From NCBI GenBank assembly GCA_023269615.1, contig JAHFSY010000007.1:85922-149921 (forward strand): a stretch of 64,000 nucleotides of DNA, in the 5' to 3' direction. Of this stretch, positions 33,959-42,580 are shown one piece after another. The position numbers and the translations under genes were made by a program. The DNA is from Verrucomicrobiota bacterium. GTDB lineage: Bacteria; Verrucomicrobiota; Verrucomicrobiia; JABWAM01. The notes under the pieces were generated by a model. That model was not told the DNA's origin. It did not search any database and saw only the letters and a list, made by a program, of their open reading frames with translations. How positions within the stretch are numbered: position 1 is the first letter of the stretch; each line of letters opens with the position of its first letter.

Positions 33959-36160
33959 TTAATACGGGAGGGGGAAGCGATTCGCCAGCACCTGGACGAT
34001 CTGGCGGACTTCGGCCAGTTTCCTGGCGTCCTCGATGCTCACGAGCACGGTGGAGATGAGGTTGGCGATGGCGCGCATTTCGTTTTCCTTCATGCCTCTT
34101 GTCGTGACGGCTGGGGTGCCGACGCGGATGCCGCTGGTGACAAACGGTTTTTCTGGATCGTAGGGAATGAGGTTTTTGTTCACCGTGATGCCGGCCTTGT
34201 CGAGCGCGATCTGGGCTTCCTTGCCGTTTACTTTTTGCGAGCGCAGGTCCACGAGCATGAGGTGGTTGTCGGTGCCGCCGCTCACGATGCGGCTTCCATT
34301 TTTCTGCAGCGCCTCGGCCAGGGCCTGGGCATTGAGAACGATCTGCTTTTGGTAATCACGGAAGGAAGGCTGAAGCGCTTCCAGGAAGCAGACAGCCTTG
34401 GCAGCGATCACGTGCATGAGAGGCCCTCCCTGGATGCCGGGAAGCACCATCGAATCAATGTCCTTCGCGAAACGTTCGCGGCAGAGGATGAGCCCACCGC
34501 GCGGGCCGCGGAGCGTCTTGTGCGTGGTGGTGGTGACAAAATCCGCATGCGGCACGGGGCTGGGATGCACGCCCGCGGCCACGAGCCCGGCGATATGCGC
34601 CATGTCCACGAACAGCAGAGCGCCGACTGAATCGGCGATCTCGCGCATGCGCTTGAAATCAATCACGCGCGGATAGGCGCTTGCGCCGACGGTGATGAGC
34701 TTCGGCTTGTGTTCCAATGCAAGTTTCGCAGCCGTGTCGTAATCAATGCGCTCATCCTCCTTGCGCACGCCGTAATGGACGACCTGGTAGAATTTGCCGG
34801 AAAAGTTTTTGCTGAATCCATGCGTGAGATGCCCTCCATGCGCCAGTTCCATCGTGAGAATTTTGTCACCCGGCTGCAGCACGCTGAAATAGACGGCCAT
34901 GTTCGCCTGGCTGCCGGAATGCGGCTGCACGTTGGCATGGTCGGCGCCGAACAGTTTCTTTGCGCGCTCGATGGCGAGCGTTTCCGCAACGTCCACGAAC
35001 TCGCATCCGCCGTAATAGCGTTTGCCCGGGTAACCCTCCGCGTACTTGTTGGTGAGCACGCTGCCCTGGGCCTCCAGCACGGCGGGGCTCGTGAAATTTT
35101 CGCTCGCGATCAGCTCGAGGCCTTCCTGCTGGCGGCGCTTTTCGTCCTCGATCGCCTTGTAGATCGAAGGGTCCACCTTCGCCAGGCTGATGGCGGAATT
35201 CTTGTGGATCAAATGCTCCACCTCCTGTTCCACGGCGGGCCCGTCCATTTTCAGCACGCGACGCTCATGGCGTCCGCCTTCAAATGCCGTGGCGAGCCAT
35301 GCATCCAGAATCTTTGCAGCATCCTGGGAATTGGTTTCCATCGCCCCGAAGCAGAGGACGTTCGCATTGTTGTGCTCGCGGCTGAGGCGGGCGGCCTCCT
35401 CGGTGTGGACGAGTGCGGCGCGCACACCCGGCACGCGGTTGGCCGTCATGCTCATGCCAATGCCGCTGTTGCAGACGAGGACGCCCATGTCGGCGCGTCC
35501 CTCGGCGACTTCGCGGGCCACGGCCTGGCCGTAATCCGGATAGTCCACCGAATCCTTCGTGAACGTCCCGAGGTCGGTGAACTTTAAATTCTTTTTTTCG
35601 AGATGGCTCTTGAGCGCGTTCTTGAGTTCCACCCCGGCGTGATCTGCGCCAATGACGAGGCGCGGCTGGGAGGTGGTGGTTGGACGATCGGTGATGGTGT
35701 CGGTCTGGTTTTTCATAAATTTGAGAACGCTGGAGAGCGCGGACTGGATCGTGTCGCGGCAGTCCAGGTAAGTGAAGTACGATTGTCCGATGGGATCGGG
35801 CACATCGCGTTCGTAATCGGAGAGCCCCTCCTCGAATTCGCGGAGGAGAAAGGTTTTTGCGGCGGCGGAGGGATAGAGCGAAAGCATCGCGCGCTCGTGG
35901 CCGTGCGTCATGACGAAGATGGCGTCGGAGCGGCGGACGAGTTCGGGCGTGAGGTGTTGCGAGCGGAGACTGGAGATATCAATGGAGAGTTCGCGCAGGG
36001 CCTTCACCGAATAATCGCTCGGGGGATGTCCATCGTCCGCGTTGAGCCCAGCCGAGATCGCGGTGAAATCCTTGCTGCCGCGCAGCATGTGCCGGAACAG
36101 TCCTTCCGCCATGGGGCTGCGGCAGATGTTGCCGGTGCAGACAAAAAGGATGGTCTTCAT
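33959..36160 (-). CDS. Triple fusion: low-Mr protein-tyrosine phosphatase - ribose-5-phosphate isomerase B - serine hydroxymethyltransferase
   Basis: 733 residues in one uninterrupted frame. Residues 1-150: LMW-PTP with P-loop CTGNICRS and the acid Asp in VPDPIGQS. Residues about 165-300: RpiB, with [11 protein letters not shown] and the catalytic Cys in [11 protein letters not shown]. Residues about 315-733: SHMT, with [18 protein letters not shown], the PLP lysine in [14 protein letters not shown] and the C-terminal [14 protein letters not shown]. All active-site residues appear intact. Roles would be dephosphorylation of a tyrosine or arginine phosphate, Rib-5-P/Ru-5-P interconversion and Ser/Gly one-carbon transfer. 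An internal Met at about 150 ([12 protein letters not shown]) could allow a shorter product. I know of PTP-RpiB and RpiB-GlyA joins in bacteria, but all three together is unusual. Confidence 0.95.
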   Translation of the reverse strand: MKTILFVCTGNICRSPMAEGLFRHMLRGSKDFTAISAGLNADDGHPPSDYSVKALRELSIDISSLRSQHLTPELVRRSDAIFVMTHGHERAMLSLYPSAAAKTFLLREFEEGLSDYERDVPDPIGQSYFTYLDCRDTIQSALSSVLKFMKNQTDTITDRPTTTSQPRLVIGADHAGVELKNALKSHLEKKNLKFTDLGTFTKDSVDYPDYGQAVAREVAEGRADMGVLVCNSGIGMSMTANRVPGVRAALVHTEEAARLSREHNNANVLCFGAMETNSQDAAKILDAWLATAFEGGRHERRVLKMDGPAVEQEVEHLIHKNSAISLAKVDPSIYKAIEDEKRRQQEGLELIASENFTSPAVLEAQGSVLTNKYAEGYPGKRYYGGCEFVDVAETLAIERAKKLFGADHANVQPHSGSQANMAVYFSVLQPGDKILTMELAHGGHLTHGFSKNFSGKFYQVVHYGVRKEDERIDYDTAAKLALEHKPKLITVGASAYPRVIDFKRMREIADSVGALLFVDMAHIAGLVAAGVHPSPVPHADFVTTTTHKTLRGPRGGLILCRERFAKDIDSMVLPGIQGGPLMHVIAAKAVCFLEALQPSFRDYQKQIVLNAQALAEALQKNGSRIVSGGTDNHLMLVDLRSQKVNGKEAQIALDKAGITVNKNLIPYDPEKPFVTSGIRVGTPAVTTRGMKENEMRAIANLISTVLVSIEDARKLAEVRQIVQVLANRFPLPY

Positions 36161-36457
36161 GGGGAACGATCAAACTATTCCCCCGCCACCCGCGCATCGC
36201 AAGGCGAATTTGGCGGCAGGGCGTACGCATTTAGTGTGAGGATGGAACTGTTGTTGGCAGCATTGTGCTTCTTGTGCCTCTTCGTGGCCATATTCCCATG
36301 TATCGGACTCAGAAATGGGCCGCTAAGAGGCACAAGAATGTCGAGCAGACATGCGTTGGCATAACCAAATGCGTAAGCGCTGAATTTGGCGGCGGTAGAA
36401 TGTGGAGTGAGCCGACAAGTCGGCGCGCTCCAAAATAAAAGTGCCTTGCCAGGATTT
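36161..36457. other. 297-bp gap with a long imperfect hairpin
   Basis: Arms 36269-36289 (TTCTTGTGCCTCTTCGTGGCC) less one end base, and 36318-36338, match at 19 of 21 positions; CCCAT/ATGGG inside extends the fold. The flanks ACGCATTTAGTGTGAGG and GCGTAAGCGCTGAATTTGGC show nothing recognisable. It resembles the other phrase-type intergenic repeats. No gene is seen. Confidence 0.55.
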
Positions 36458-37219
36458 CTATTTCTTGATTTTGATGATGATCGGCTTTTCGTGCTCGGGA
36501 ATGATATTCAGCTCATCAGATGCAGGCTTGGTGCGGTATTTCAAATCACTCTGGGGCTCCAGTTTCATCCCACCCTTGGTTCGCACGGTGATGCGGTAGT
36601 TTGCGGAATTCTTCCCAAGAGTCTCAGGGGAAATGTTCTTGAAGATGGGGCGATAGAACAGAATTTCCGAGTCACCTGCCTGGATCAACGGCTGCCGATA
36701 AGTTAGCATCAGCTTGGAACCTTCTTTTAGTTGCGACGCATCAATTAACACACGGAAGGTAAGGCAGAGGACCTCAGGATATTTCTTCTCAGCAGGGACG
36801 TCCTTTCCTGTTTTCTTGTATGCGGCTACCCAAAATCCGTCATATGGGACACTTTTTCCAGCCGACTCAATCTTCAAGCCAATGACTTCCTCAAAAAGCG
36901 CTCGGATTTCACCTTCCAGGGGTTTCCATCTATCCAGACGAATTGCCGCGAGAAAATGGGCCAGCGCACCATTCTTGTCCGATGCAGTTTCGGGGATCCA
37001 AATCGGAATCTCCAATTCTACGGGCATGCTGGGTGTTTGATATTGGGGAAGGGGTTGGAATTCGAATTTTCCGGAAAAGGCGGCATCACCTCCCGGTTCA
37101 ATTGAAATGGTGAGGTCCTCGGAATGCATGTAGGCTTCGCCATAGTCCACCATGGGATTTGCCATCGCCGCCGCGATGAACATGACAAGCCAAGCGCCAA
37201 CTAGAGCGGGAGATTTCAT
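36458..37219 (-). CDS. Secreted protein of unknown function
   Basis: 253 residues. A signal peptide (MKSPALVGAWLVMFIAAAMA) precedes a beta-rich domain (YGEAYMHSEDLTISIEPGGDAAFSGKF is its start). The C-terminus is lysine-rich (EKPIIIKIKK). I do not recognise a family. The start codon overlaps the stop of dinD by 4 bp (ATGA), so the two are translationally coupled, although dinD-like proteins are cytoplasmic; the pairing is unexplained. Base composition here is more AT-rich than in its neighbours. Confidence 0.7.
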   Translation of the reverse strand: MKSPALVGAWLVMFIAAAMANPMVDYGEAYMHSEDLTISIEPGGDAAFSGKFEFQPLPQYQTPSMPVELEIPIWIPETASDKNGALAHFLAAIRLDRWKPLEGEIRALFEEVIGLKIESAGKSVPYDGFWVAAYKKTGKDVPAEKKYPEVLCLTFRVLIDASQLKEGSKLMLTYRQPLIQAGDSEILFYRPIFKNISPETLGKNSANYRITVRTKGGMKLEPQSDLKYRTKPASDELNIIPEHEKPIIIKIKK

Positions 37220-38070
37220 TTGTTCTGTGCCTTGATCCGTTCCATCTTCAACCGTTTCCTCTCCCGACTTTCCACCTTCTTGATGTTTTCGGCGGTTGGC
37301 AGGTTTTCCGGCATGGTGCCATTCAGTTCCCGGATGGTCTGGCGCACTTTCCGACCCACTTCGCCATGAATCCGGTTGGCATCCTGCTTGGAATGCACAT
37401 TTTCCCGCCGCAATTTATCCTCGGCTTGCGTGGTGCGGAACAGGTTTGCGGCCAGTTCCGTGCTGCCCATGTGATCGAGAATGTGTTCACTGCGTTTCAG
37501 CCCTTTGCGCCGGTGAACGTCCCGCGTTCCGAGACCGCCGTAAAGCCCACGATATCCATGATCCATGAAAACGGCGTAGTCCACCGGCTGGATGACACCT
37601 GCCTGTCTGGCTGTGCCGGCGAGGTTCTTGTTGTGCTTTTTCATCTCCTGGCGGAGCATGAGGCGCTTCTGGCCTTCGACTTGAGCTTCGGATTCGGAGA
37701 GTTCCTGTTTCCGCGTCTGGACAGCGAAATAGGTCTGGCCGAGTGCGACGAGCGGTTTGGATGGGTCTGCGTTTTGAATGACGAGGTAGCAGGCGTAGCG
37801 GGAGAGTGCCCAATCCTCAATTTCCCGCTGCGCGCCGGAGCCAATGCCGACCATATCGTCGATATCGACGAAATGGTCGGCAACCGAATGTCCGCTGTTC
37901 GAGCACGCCTCTCGTGCCTTGGCGAGGACCATTACAAAATTTCGGAAATTCGAGTATTCAAGCACTCGTGCAAGCTCGCGGGCGGACCAGAATTCGTTGC
38001 CTGTCTTGCCGGTGCGTTTGATGCGCTCAAAGGCGCTGTTGGCGGAGGGAACTGGCAGTTGATTGCTCAT
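37216..38070 (-). CDS. dinD: DNA-damage-inducible protein D homologue
   Basis: 284 residues. DinD/BRO-N-like features: FERIKRTGKTGNEFWSARELA, LEYSNFRNFVMVLAKA, DIDDMVGIGSGAQREIEDWALSRYACYLVIQNADP and the C-terminal half with AGVIQPVDYAVFMDHGYRGLYGG. E. coli DinD is SOS-controlled and modulates RecA filaments. I see no convincing LexA site in the 135-bp divergent gap before the permease. dinD genes often travel on mobile DNA, and the pair with the secreted protein looks like an acquired cassette. Confidence 0.93.
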   Translation of the reverse strand: MSNQLPVPSANSAFERIKRTGKTGNEFWSARELARVLEYSNFRNFVMVLAKAREACSNSGHSVADHFVDIDDMVGIGSGAQREIEDWALSRYACYLVIQNADPSKPLVALGQTYFAVQTRKQELSESEAQVEGQKRLMLRQEMKKHNKNLAGTARQAGVIQPVDYAVFMDHGYRGLYGGLGTRDVHRRKGLKRSEHILDHMGSTELAANLFRTTQAEDKLRRENVHSKQDANRIHGEVGRKVRQTIRELNGTMPENLPTAENIKKVESRERKRLKMERIKAQNK

Positions 38071-38205
38071 GAGATTCCTTTCGTTTTGGCGAGCTTGAAG
38101 AGGGAGGGCAAGGCGAAAGGATGAATAGGTTATATCGTTTCTGCCATTTTCAGGAATGTCTTCTGAATCATTTTATGGCTCCGAGTTACGCAACGGAAGG
38201 TGGCC

Positions 38206-39045
38206 ATGAAGATGAATTTGTGGTCTGCTGGCAGTCGCATGACGTCGAAATATCTGCACGTGATGGGGATCGGGTTTCAGAACACCTTTGTCTATCGCTG
38301 GAATTTTCTTCTTCGCGTGGTCTTCGGGTGCATTCCGCTCATGGGGACGTTTTATCTCTGGAACTCGGTTTATCGCGACCCATCGGTGGAGATCGGGGGA
38401 TATGGGCTTCATGCGATGATCTCCTATTTTCTCATGCTGGTGCTGCTCGACTCGTTGACGTCGCCGACGGAGGACGATTTCCAGATTGCGGCCGAGATCC
38501 GCGAGGGGTTGATCAACCAGTTCCTGTTGAAGCCGATGGATTACCTTGCGTATCGCTTCAGCCTTTTCTGTTCCTCGCGCCTGATTTACACGGCGATCAC
38601 GATCCTGCCCGTGCTCGCGGTGCTGTGGTGGATGCGGCATTACCTGGTGCTGCCTGCGTCACCCGCCGCGTGGGCCTGCGCCGCGCTTGCCACCCTTCTC
38701 TCCGCAACGCTGCAATTTTTGATGGCGTATTGCTTCGCGCTGATGGCGTTCTGGATCCTGGATGTGTCGGCGCCCATTTTCATGGTGTATTCGATTGAGT
38801 ATCTTGCGGGCGGGCATCTCTTCCCGCTGAAGCCGCTCCTGCCCGAGGGCGTGTACAACGCGCTCATGCTCACGCCGTTTCCCTACGAATACTGGTTTCC
38901 GCTGGGGATATTCCAGGAAAGCCTGTCGTCCCACGAGATCGCGATGGGCTTTGTGTTTCAAATCCTGTGGTGCGGAATCTTCTATGGCATCGCGCGCTGG
39001 ACGTGGGCGCGAGGGATACGGCATTACACGGCGGTGGGAGGGTGA
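38206..39045 (+). CDS. ABC-2 type transporter permease
   Basis: 279 residues from the ATG at 38206 (a GTG 6 bp upstream is also possible). Six hydrophobic segments include WNFLLRVVFGCIPLMGTFYLW, AMISYFLMLVLLDSL, LIYTAITILPVLAVLWW, FLMAYCFALMAFWILD and IAMGFVFQILWCGIFYGIA. The segment IREGLINQFLLKPMDYLAYR matches DUF990/ABC-2 permeases. It needs an ATPase partner; none is adjacent, and the ATPase at 32091 is a candidate. Heptamer arrays follow the stop. Confidence 0.85.
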   Translation: MKMNLWSAGSRMTSKYLHVMGIGFQNTFVYRWNFLLRVVFGCIPLMGTFYLWNSVYRDPSVEIGGYGLHAMISYFLMLVLLDSLTSPTEDDFQIAAEIREGLINQFLLKPMDYLAYRFSLFCSSRLIYTAITILPVLAVLWWMRHYLVLPASPAAWACAALATLLSATLQFLMAYCFALMAFWILDVSAPIFMVYSIEYLAGGHLFPLKPLLPEGVYNALMLTPFPYEYWFPLGIFQESLSSHEIAMGFVFQILWCGIFYGIARWTWARGIRHYTAVGG

Positions 39046-39050
39046 GAGGA

Positions 39051-39119
39051 AATGAAGAATGAAAAATGAAGAATGAGGAATGCGGGACGAAATTGCGGAA
39101 TTCGGATTGCGGAATGAAG
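39051..39119. repeat. Two adjacent 7-bp-period arrays
   Basis: 39051-39085 reads AATGAAG, AATGAAA, AATGAAG, AATGAGG, AATGCGG. 39092-39119 reads ATTGCGG, AATTCGG, ATTGCGG, AATGAAG. One array appears to grade into the other. Confidence 0.8.
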
Positions 39120-39177
39120 CAAGCGTGGAGTTTCGGCTTTCAGCGGGTGGGCAGGTGACTTAGAGTTTCGGGTGGAG

Positions 39178-40050
39178 ATGAAATCAAATTTTTTCAAAGA
39201 AGTTCGGCATCTGGTTCGAGAGGCGTTGAGGGAGGATCTTGGGCTTTGCGGGGATGTGACTTCGCTGGCAACCGTTTCCGCCCGATCGCGCTCACTGGCG
39301 CGACTTGTTGCGAAGGAGGATGGCGTGCTTTGCGGGGTGACGGTTGCGGTGGAGGCTTTTCGACGGATGGATCGGAATTCGCGGATCAAGGTTTGTGTCC
39401 GCGATGGCGCGCGGGTGCGACGAGGCCAGACTGTTTTGGAGGTGAAGGGGTGCACGCGCGGGATTCTTGTGGCGGAACGGGTGGCGCTCAATTTTGTCCA
39501 GCGGCTGAGCGGGATCGCGACGTTGACCCGCGCGTTCGTCAAAAAATCTCAAATCTCAAATCTCAAATCTCAAATCCTCGACACGCGGAAGACGACTCCG
39601 TTGCTGCGGACGCTGGAAAAATATGCGGTAACTTGCGGCGGTGGGCGTAATCATCGCTCTGGGCTGCATGACATGGTGCTCATCAAGGACAACCATCTCG
39701 CGGCGCTGGCGACGACGACGCGTCATCCGGTTCGCGATGCCGTGCGTCGTGCGCGTGCGATGTGGCCCCGGCTTGTCATTGAAGTGGAGTGCGACACGCT
39801 CGACCAGGTGCGCGAGGCTGCGGAGTCGGGGGCGTGCATCATCCTGCTCGACAACATGACGCCGGCGCAGTTGCGTCGCGCGGTGCGGATCGTGGACGGG
39901 CGGGCGAAGACGGAGGCATCGGGTGGCGTAAACTTGAAAACCGTGGCGGCCATCGCGCGCACGGGCGTGGATTTTATTTCGGTTGGAGCGCTCACGCATT
40001 CGGCGCGGGCGTTGGATTTTTCGCTGGAGATTGTGCATGAATCCCGATGA
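39178..40050 (+). CDS. nadC: Nicotinate-nucleotide pyrophosphorylase (quinolinate phosphoribosyltransferase)
   Basis: 290 residues from the ATG at 39178. It makes nicotinate mononucleotide from quinolinate and PRPP. Landmarks are EALREDLGLCGDVTS, VALNFVQRLSGIATLTR, DTRKTTPLLRTLEKYAV, CGGGRNHRSGLHDMVLIKDNH, EVECDTLDQV, ILLDNM and SVGALTHS. Between the NFVQRLSGIATLTR helix and the DTRKT strand, residues 124-133 read SQISNLKSQI, encoded by four TCTCAAA heptamers. In other NadC proteins this loop (typically with a GT motif) is unrelated and about 3 residues shorter. Active-site residues flanking it are intact. It overlaps birA by 14 bp. Confidence 0.95.
   Translation: MKSNFFKEVRHLVREALREDLGLCGDVTSLATVSARSRSLARLVAKEDGVLCGVTVAVEAFRRMDRNSRIKVCVRDGARVRRGQTVLEVKGCTRGILVAERVALNFVQRLSGIATLTRAFVKKSQISNLKSQILDTRKTTPLLRTLEKYAVTCGGGRNHRSGLHDMVLIKDNHLAALATTTRHPVRDAVRRARAMWPRLVIEVECDTLDQVREAAESGACIILLDNMTPAQLRRAVRIVDGRAKTEASGGVNLKTVAAIARTGVDFISVGALTHSARALDFSLEIVHESR
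39547..39574 (+). repeat. In-frame 7-bp array (TCTCAAA)x4 inside nadC
   Basis: Four perfect TCTCAAA units encode SQISNLKSQ, the same peptide as in the kinase-MurQ linker at 19931, in an unrelated protein and at a structurally internal site. Confidence 0.9.
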
Positions 40051-41029
40051 GCAACTGCTCGGGGCGCTCTATGCGTCGGGCTCGGTGGGTTTGCATGAAA
40101 CGCAGCTTGCGGAATGGATGGGCATGACGTGCGACGGCGTTCGTGAGCGTCTTGATGAATTGAAGAAGCTTGGTTACGTCTTCGCGACCCATCCGCATGA
40201 GGGGCATCGGCTGATGAAATCACCCGGCAATTTAATGGCGGACGATCTGCGGGCACGCATGGGCGCGGGGGAACATCGGATCGGGAGCCGCATTTTGGTG
40301 CTGGAGAAGACGGCCTCGACGAATGACGTGGCCGAGCGTTTTGCCGGCGAAGGGCATCCGGAAGGGCTGGTGATTTTTGCGGAGGCGCAGACGGCGGGAC
40401 GCGGGCGGCTTGGGCGGAACTGGATTTCACCCGCGCACAAGGGACTGTGGTTCACCGTGCTGCTGCGCCCGCGGATTGCGATGAGCGCGGCGTCGCGACT
40501 GACGGTGATGGCCGGCGTGGCGGTGGCGACGTCTCTGCGGAAGAGCACGGGGCTGCCCTTGCGCATCAAGTGGCCGAACGACGTGTTATGCAACGGTCGC
40601 AAGGTGGCGGGGATTTTGACGGAGCTGGGCGCGGACGCGGATGGGATACGTCATGCGTCGGTGGGGATTGGGATTGATGTGAACGTGGAGCGCGAGGATC
40701 TACCCGAGTGGCTTTGGGAGAGCGCGACATCGCTCAAGATGGAGGCGGGGCATGCGTTTCAGCGTCCTGCTCTGGCGGCTGAAATCCTGCTGGAATTCAA
40801 CCGATGTGAAGCCTTGATATCCGACGGGAATTTTTCGATGCTGATGGCGCGATGGATGGAGCTTGATGGGACGCTGGGGCAGCAGGTGGCGGTGGCGTGG
40901 AATGACGGGCGCAAGCTGCGGGGGATGGCCTCGGGCCTTGATGCGGATGGTGCGCTTCTTGTGCGGACAGACGAGGGGCGCGTGGAACGGGTGGTGGCGG
41001 GGGATGTGACATTGGAAAAACAAACATAA
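40037..41029 (+). CDS. birA: Biotin-[acetyl-CoA carboxylase] ligase / biotin operon repressor
   Basis: 330 residues from the ATG at 40037. An N-terminal winged helix (HETQLAEWMGMTCDGVRERLDELKK) precedes the ligase core: LEKTASTNDVAERF, the adenylate loop AGRGRLGRNW, GLPLRIKWPNDVL and GRKVAGILTE. The C-terminal SH3-like domain begins at GTLGQQVAVAW. It charges biotin and attaches it to carboxylases; the HTH suggests a repressor function too. It overlaps nadC by 14 bp and coaX by one base, giving a cofactor operon. Confidence 0.94.
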   Translation: MNPDEQLLGALYASGSVGLHETQLAEWMGMTCDGVRERLDELKKLGYVFATHPHEGHRLMKSPGNLMADDLRARMGAGEHRIGSRILVLEKTASTNDVAERFAGEGHPEGLVIFAEAQTAGRGRLGRNWISPAHKGLWFTVLLRPRIAMSAASRLTVMAGVAVATSLRKSTGLPLRIKWPNDVLCNGRKVAGILTELGADADGIRHASVGIGIDVNVEREDLPEWLWESATSLKMEAGHAFQRPALAAEILLEFNRCEALISDGNFSMLMARWMELDGTLGQQVAVAWNDGRKLRGMASGLDADGALLVRTDEGRVERVVAGDVTLEKQT

Positions 41030-41811
41030 TGGACCAATTTTTTGTAGTGGACGTGGGCAACACCAGCACGAAGTGGGGAATTGCCGACCGGAAGCGCGTG
41101 TTGAAGGAGCATGAGTTCCCGACGACCAAATTCAGCGAGATCCGGGGGCGGAAGATTCCGAAGCTGAAACTGCCCGATCATCCGTGCGGCGCGATCATTT
41201 CGTGTGTCGTGCCCGATGCGTTGCCGGGCGTGAAGGCGTGCCTGAACAGCATGGGCATTCCGCGTCCGCTGGTGGTTTCCTCGAAGATGAACCTGGGAAT
41301 CGGATTGAATTATCCGCAGCCCGCAAAGATCGGCGCGGACCGCCTGGTGAACGCGGTGGCGGCGGTCGAGCTTTATGGCGCTCCGGCGATTGTGGTGGAT
41401 TTTGGGACGGCGGTGACGTTTGACGTCGTCTCGGCGAAAAACGAATACGTGGGCGGGGCCATCGCGCCGGGATTGGCGGCGATGACCGATTACCTGCACG
41501 AGCACACGGCGTTGCTGCCGCACATTTCGCTGGCGGAACCGTCATCGGCGATCGGCAAGGACACCGTGTCCGCGATGCGGGTGGGCGCGGTGGTGGGATA
41601 TCGGGGATTGATCCGGGAAATTCTTCACGCAATTGCGAAAGAGATGGATGTCACGCTGGACGGATCGGCCGGGAAATCCACCGTGCACGTGATCGCGACC
41701 GGCGGCCATAGCGCACTGATCAGCTCGAAGATTCCGGAGATCCAGCATGTGAATGCGCAATTGACGTTGAATGGGTTGCGGCTGCTGTACGGACGACTGG
41801 CGGGGGAGTAG
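41029..41811 (+). CDS. coaX: Type III pantothenate kinase
   Basis: 260 residues. It carries out the first step of CoA synthesis from pantothenate. ASKHA motifs are VVDVGNTSTKWGIAD, ISCVVPDALP, IGADRLVNAVAAVELYG, VVDFGTAVTFDVV and GGAIAPGLAAMTDYLHEHTALLP. VIATGGHSALI closes the fold. The start overlaps the birA stop. CoaX next to BirA is a common arrangement in many phyla. It ends the rightward unit before a 256-bp gap. Confidence 0.95.
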   Translation: MDQFFVVDVGNTSTKWGIADRKRVLKEHEFPTTKFSEIRGRKIPKLKLPDHPCGAIISCVVPDALPGVKACLNSMGIPRPLVVSSKMNLGIGLNYPQPAKIGADRLVNAVAAVELYGAPAIVVDFGTAVTFDVVSAKNEYVGGAIAPGLAAMTDYLHEHTALLPHISLAEPSSAIGKDTVSAMRVGAVVGYRGLIREILHAIAKEMDVTLDGSAGKSTVHVIATGGHSALISSKIPEIQHVNAQLTLNGLRLLYGRLAGE

Positions 41812-42067
41812 GGGATAGGTGGCTGGGGACAGGGGACAGTCGGAGGGGGGGATGCTGCTGGTTTTTGAAACGGAGGGCCACGCTCTCGCCGTCGCGACGT
41901 AGCGCTTTGGCGTAGCACGGGCCGTCGTGGCCTTTGAGCGGTGGACGTCACTGAGGACCCGGATTGTAGCCATCACCGTGATCCCCGGTCGCCGCTGACA
42001 GCGGCTCCTACAGGAAAAACATCCTGATTCGGATTCTGAACACTGATTTCCGCCCACGTCGCGGGCG
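41812..42067. repeat. 256-bp convergent gap with palindromic repeats
   Basis: An AGGGCCACG (41874-41882)/CGTGGCCTT (41925-41933) inverted repeat encloses GTCGCGACG, and a REP-like arm TCGCCGCTGACAGCGGCTCC... (41989-42013) relates to the pair at 26024. GGGGACAGGGGACA at 41824-41837 is heptamer-like. The gap separates convergent coaX and the roadblock gene and may serve as terminator DNA. Confidence 0.5.
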
Positions 42068-42562
42068 TTAGACGAAAAGCTTGTCGGCGGAAACGGCGTC
42101 GCCGGCGAGGGCGGGCTCCTCGGCTTCCATGAGGGCGAAGGGGGATTCGGAGGCGTCGCGTTTGCGGAGGGTCTCGAGCAGGGCGGCGAGCGGGGCGGAG
42201 ATGTTGACCGTGTAGAAGCGGACGAGGCCGACGGTGGTTTTTTCGCCGAAGACGGTGATGATGATGGTGTGCTCGTCGAGGGCGCTCATGAAGATGTGCT
42301 GTCCCTTGCCCTGGTGATAGAGGGCGCTGAATTCCATTTCGCCGATGCGGCGGGCAAGTTCCTTGGTGGCGGCGAAGGAGCCGGCGGCGAGCGCGGCGAC
42401 GATGGTGACGTCGATCGAGCCCATTTCGCCCTGCTGGGCGATGACGGTTCCGCCCTTGTCAATGACGACGGTGAGCGTGGCCTCGGATTTCTGGAGGTAA
42501 TCGAGCAGGAGGCTGTCGAGGCTGGCGACGTCTTCCTTGGTGAGAAAAGGGATGGTTTCCAT
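42068..42562 (-). CDS. Roadblock/LC7 domain protein (MglB-like)
   Basis: 164 residues. The roadblock fold is indicated by LLLDYLQKSEATLTVVIDKGG, IVAALAAGSFAATKELARRIGE, the long helix and strand pair, and HTIIITVFGEKTTVGLVRFYTV. The C-terminal tail (EEPALAGDAVSADKLFV) is acidic. MglB-type roadblock dimers act as GTPase-activating or positioning partners of MglA. It starts 18 bp after the mglA stop, so the two are co-transcribed. As the last gene of the leftward block it is the natural MglB candidate; GAP activity is inference. Confidence 0.88.
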   Translation of the reverse strand: METIPFLTKEDVASLDSLLLDYLQKSEATLTVVIDKGGTVIAQQGEMGSIDVTIVAALAAGSFAATKELARRIGEMEFSALYHQGKGQHIFMSALDEHTIIITVFGEKTTVGLVRFYTVNISAPLAALLETLRKRDASESPFALMEAEEPALAGDAVSADKLFV

Positions 42563-42580
42563 GGTGGTGGCTGAAATGAA

